Of a DNA stretch of 5,196 nucleotides, positions 5,076 through 5,196 are shown one piece after another. Below the pieces are notes generated by a model. The model saw only the letters and a list, made by a program, of their open reading frames with translations. It had not been told where the DNA came from and made no database searches. The translations under genes were made by a program, and so were the position numbers. Source of the DNA: Caldifarciminota bacterium (GTDB lineage: Bacteria; Hydrothermota; UBA3072; WFRC01); NCBI GenBank assembly GCA_015486685.1, contig WFRC01000272.1:1-5196 (forward strand), read 5' to 3'. The stretch's first letter is position 1. Each line of letters opens with the position of its first letter.

Positions 5076-5089
5076 GACCCCAGCATTCC

Positions 5090-5196
5090 CTATTTTTTCA
5101 CAACCCAATGTCCACCTTTATCAGGACCAACCCGTTTAACAATACCCAATTTTTTTAATTTCAAAATATTTTTATCAATAGCAGTCTCACTGATAT
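5090..5196 (-). CDS. C-terminal end of a winged-helix-type protein (start outside window)
   Basis: Only the last 34 residues and the TAG stop are present, entering from the right edge with the first full codon at 5194. They read ISETAIDKNILKLKKLGIV followed by KRVGPDKGGHWVVKK. This is the recognition helix and wing of a winged helix-turn-helix: ISETAIDKNILKLKKLGI is the helix that reads DNA, and RVGPDKGGHW the wing. The same ending is common at the C-terminus of AlbA_2/Schlafen-type ATP-binding regulators (RecG-like annotation) and of some Fic-domain proteins. Which one this is cannot be decided from the fragment. The IS inserted 11 bases after the stop codon, so the gene itself is intact at this end. 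Confidence 0.7.
   Translation of the reverse strand, partial: ISETAIDKNILKLKKLGIVKRVGPDKGGHWVVKK

Larger units (their letters stand above)
3546..5078 (-). mobile_element. Complete IS110-family insertion sequence with bridge RNA
   Basis: The element is bounded by a GT core (minus-strand reading; AC at 3546-3547 and 5077-5078), giving 1529 bp between the two core copies, within the usual size of the family. As expected for IS110, there are no terminal inverted repeats or long target duplications. Boundaries come from the guide segments of its own leader RNA. Left-end bases GTCTATAAT (5078-5070) pair with ATTATAGAC in the RNA (4885-4877). Right-end bases AATGGGAAG (3555-3547) are identical to RNA bases 4910-4902. 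Left-flank GGGGTCT (5081-5075) is identical to RNA bases 4979-4973. Right-flank AAGTTCAGTCA (3549-3539) pairs with RNA bases 4951-4941. The transposase frame is intact, so the element may be active. Confidence 0.85.

Noticed and set aside
5079..5097. Terminator formed by the target hairpin and TATTTTTT
   Set aside because: The T-run follows the hairpin only on the plus strand, whereas the upstream gene is on the minus strand; the run is simply the end of its coding sequence.

Overview
The window is AT-rich bacterial DNA with clear Shine-Dalgarno sequences, a textbook sigma70-type promoter and a long spacer packed with dispersed repeats. That mix of repeats (TGTCATTGCGAG-type, CTGAAC..TTTCAG-type, ACAGGATnn-type, CCCTCCC/GGGAGGG-type) is familiar from genomes of uncultured or environmental bacterial lineages, but no taxon can be named from this window. 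All genes I accept lie on the minus strand, so the biological reading order is from high to low coordinates.

Reading that way: (1) 5196-5090 is the 3' end of a gene ending in a winged-helix-like domain. (2) 5078-3546 is a complete IS110-family insertion sequence: a 405-aa DEDD transposase (4814-3597) preceded by a structured non-coding leader (about 5063-4853) that I read as its bridge RNA (seekRNA). Both element ends could be placed because all four predicted guide segments of this RNA match the element ends or the flanking DNA. They point to a GT core dinucleotide (AC on the + strand) and to insertion in the loop of a small hairpin. Joining the two ends in a circle would also create a promoter (TTGACT, 16 nt, TATAAT) in front of the bridge RNA. 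(3) About 3545-3053 is a gene-free, repeat-rich spacer with a canonical G-quadruplex motif. (4) 3052-572 is a type II restriction-modification operon. It has a consensus promoter, a possible 26-codon leader ORF at the transcription start, a helix-turn-helix protein with half of a methyltransferase fold, a complete TSPPY-type DNA methyltransferase, and a helix-hairpin-helix plus PD-(D/E)XK-type endonuclease, tightly packed or overlapping. (5) 557-387 is an unrecognised 56-aa protein. It is coupled by a TAATG overlap to (6) the N-terminal part of a GT4-like glycosyltransferase running off the left edge.

Functionally, the methyltransferase(s) would protect sites cut by the endonuclease, with modification genes first in the operon. 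The IS is a separate, self-contained RNA-guided mobile element. The most valuable result is the set of boundaries, core and four-guide assignment of the bridge RNA, all read directly from base matches in this window. Family assignments rest on motifs only; no database search was possible.
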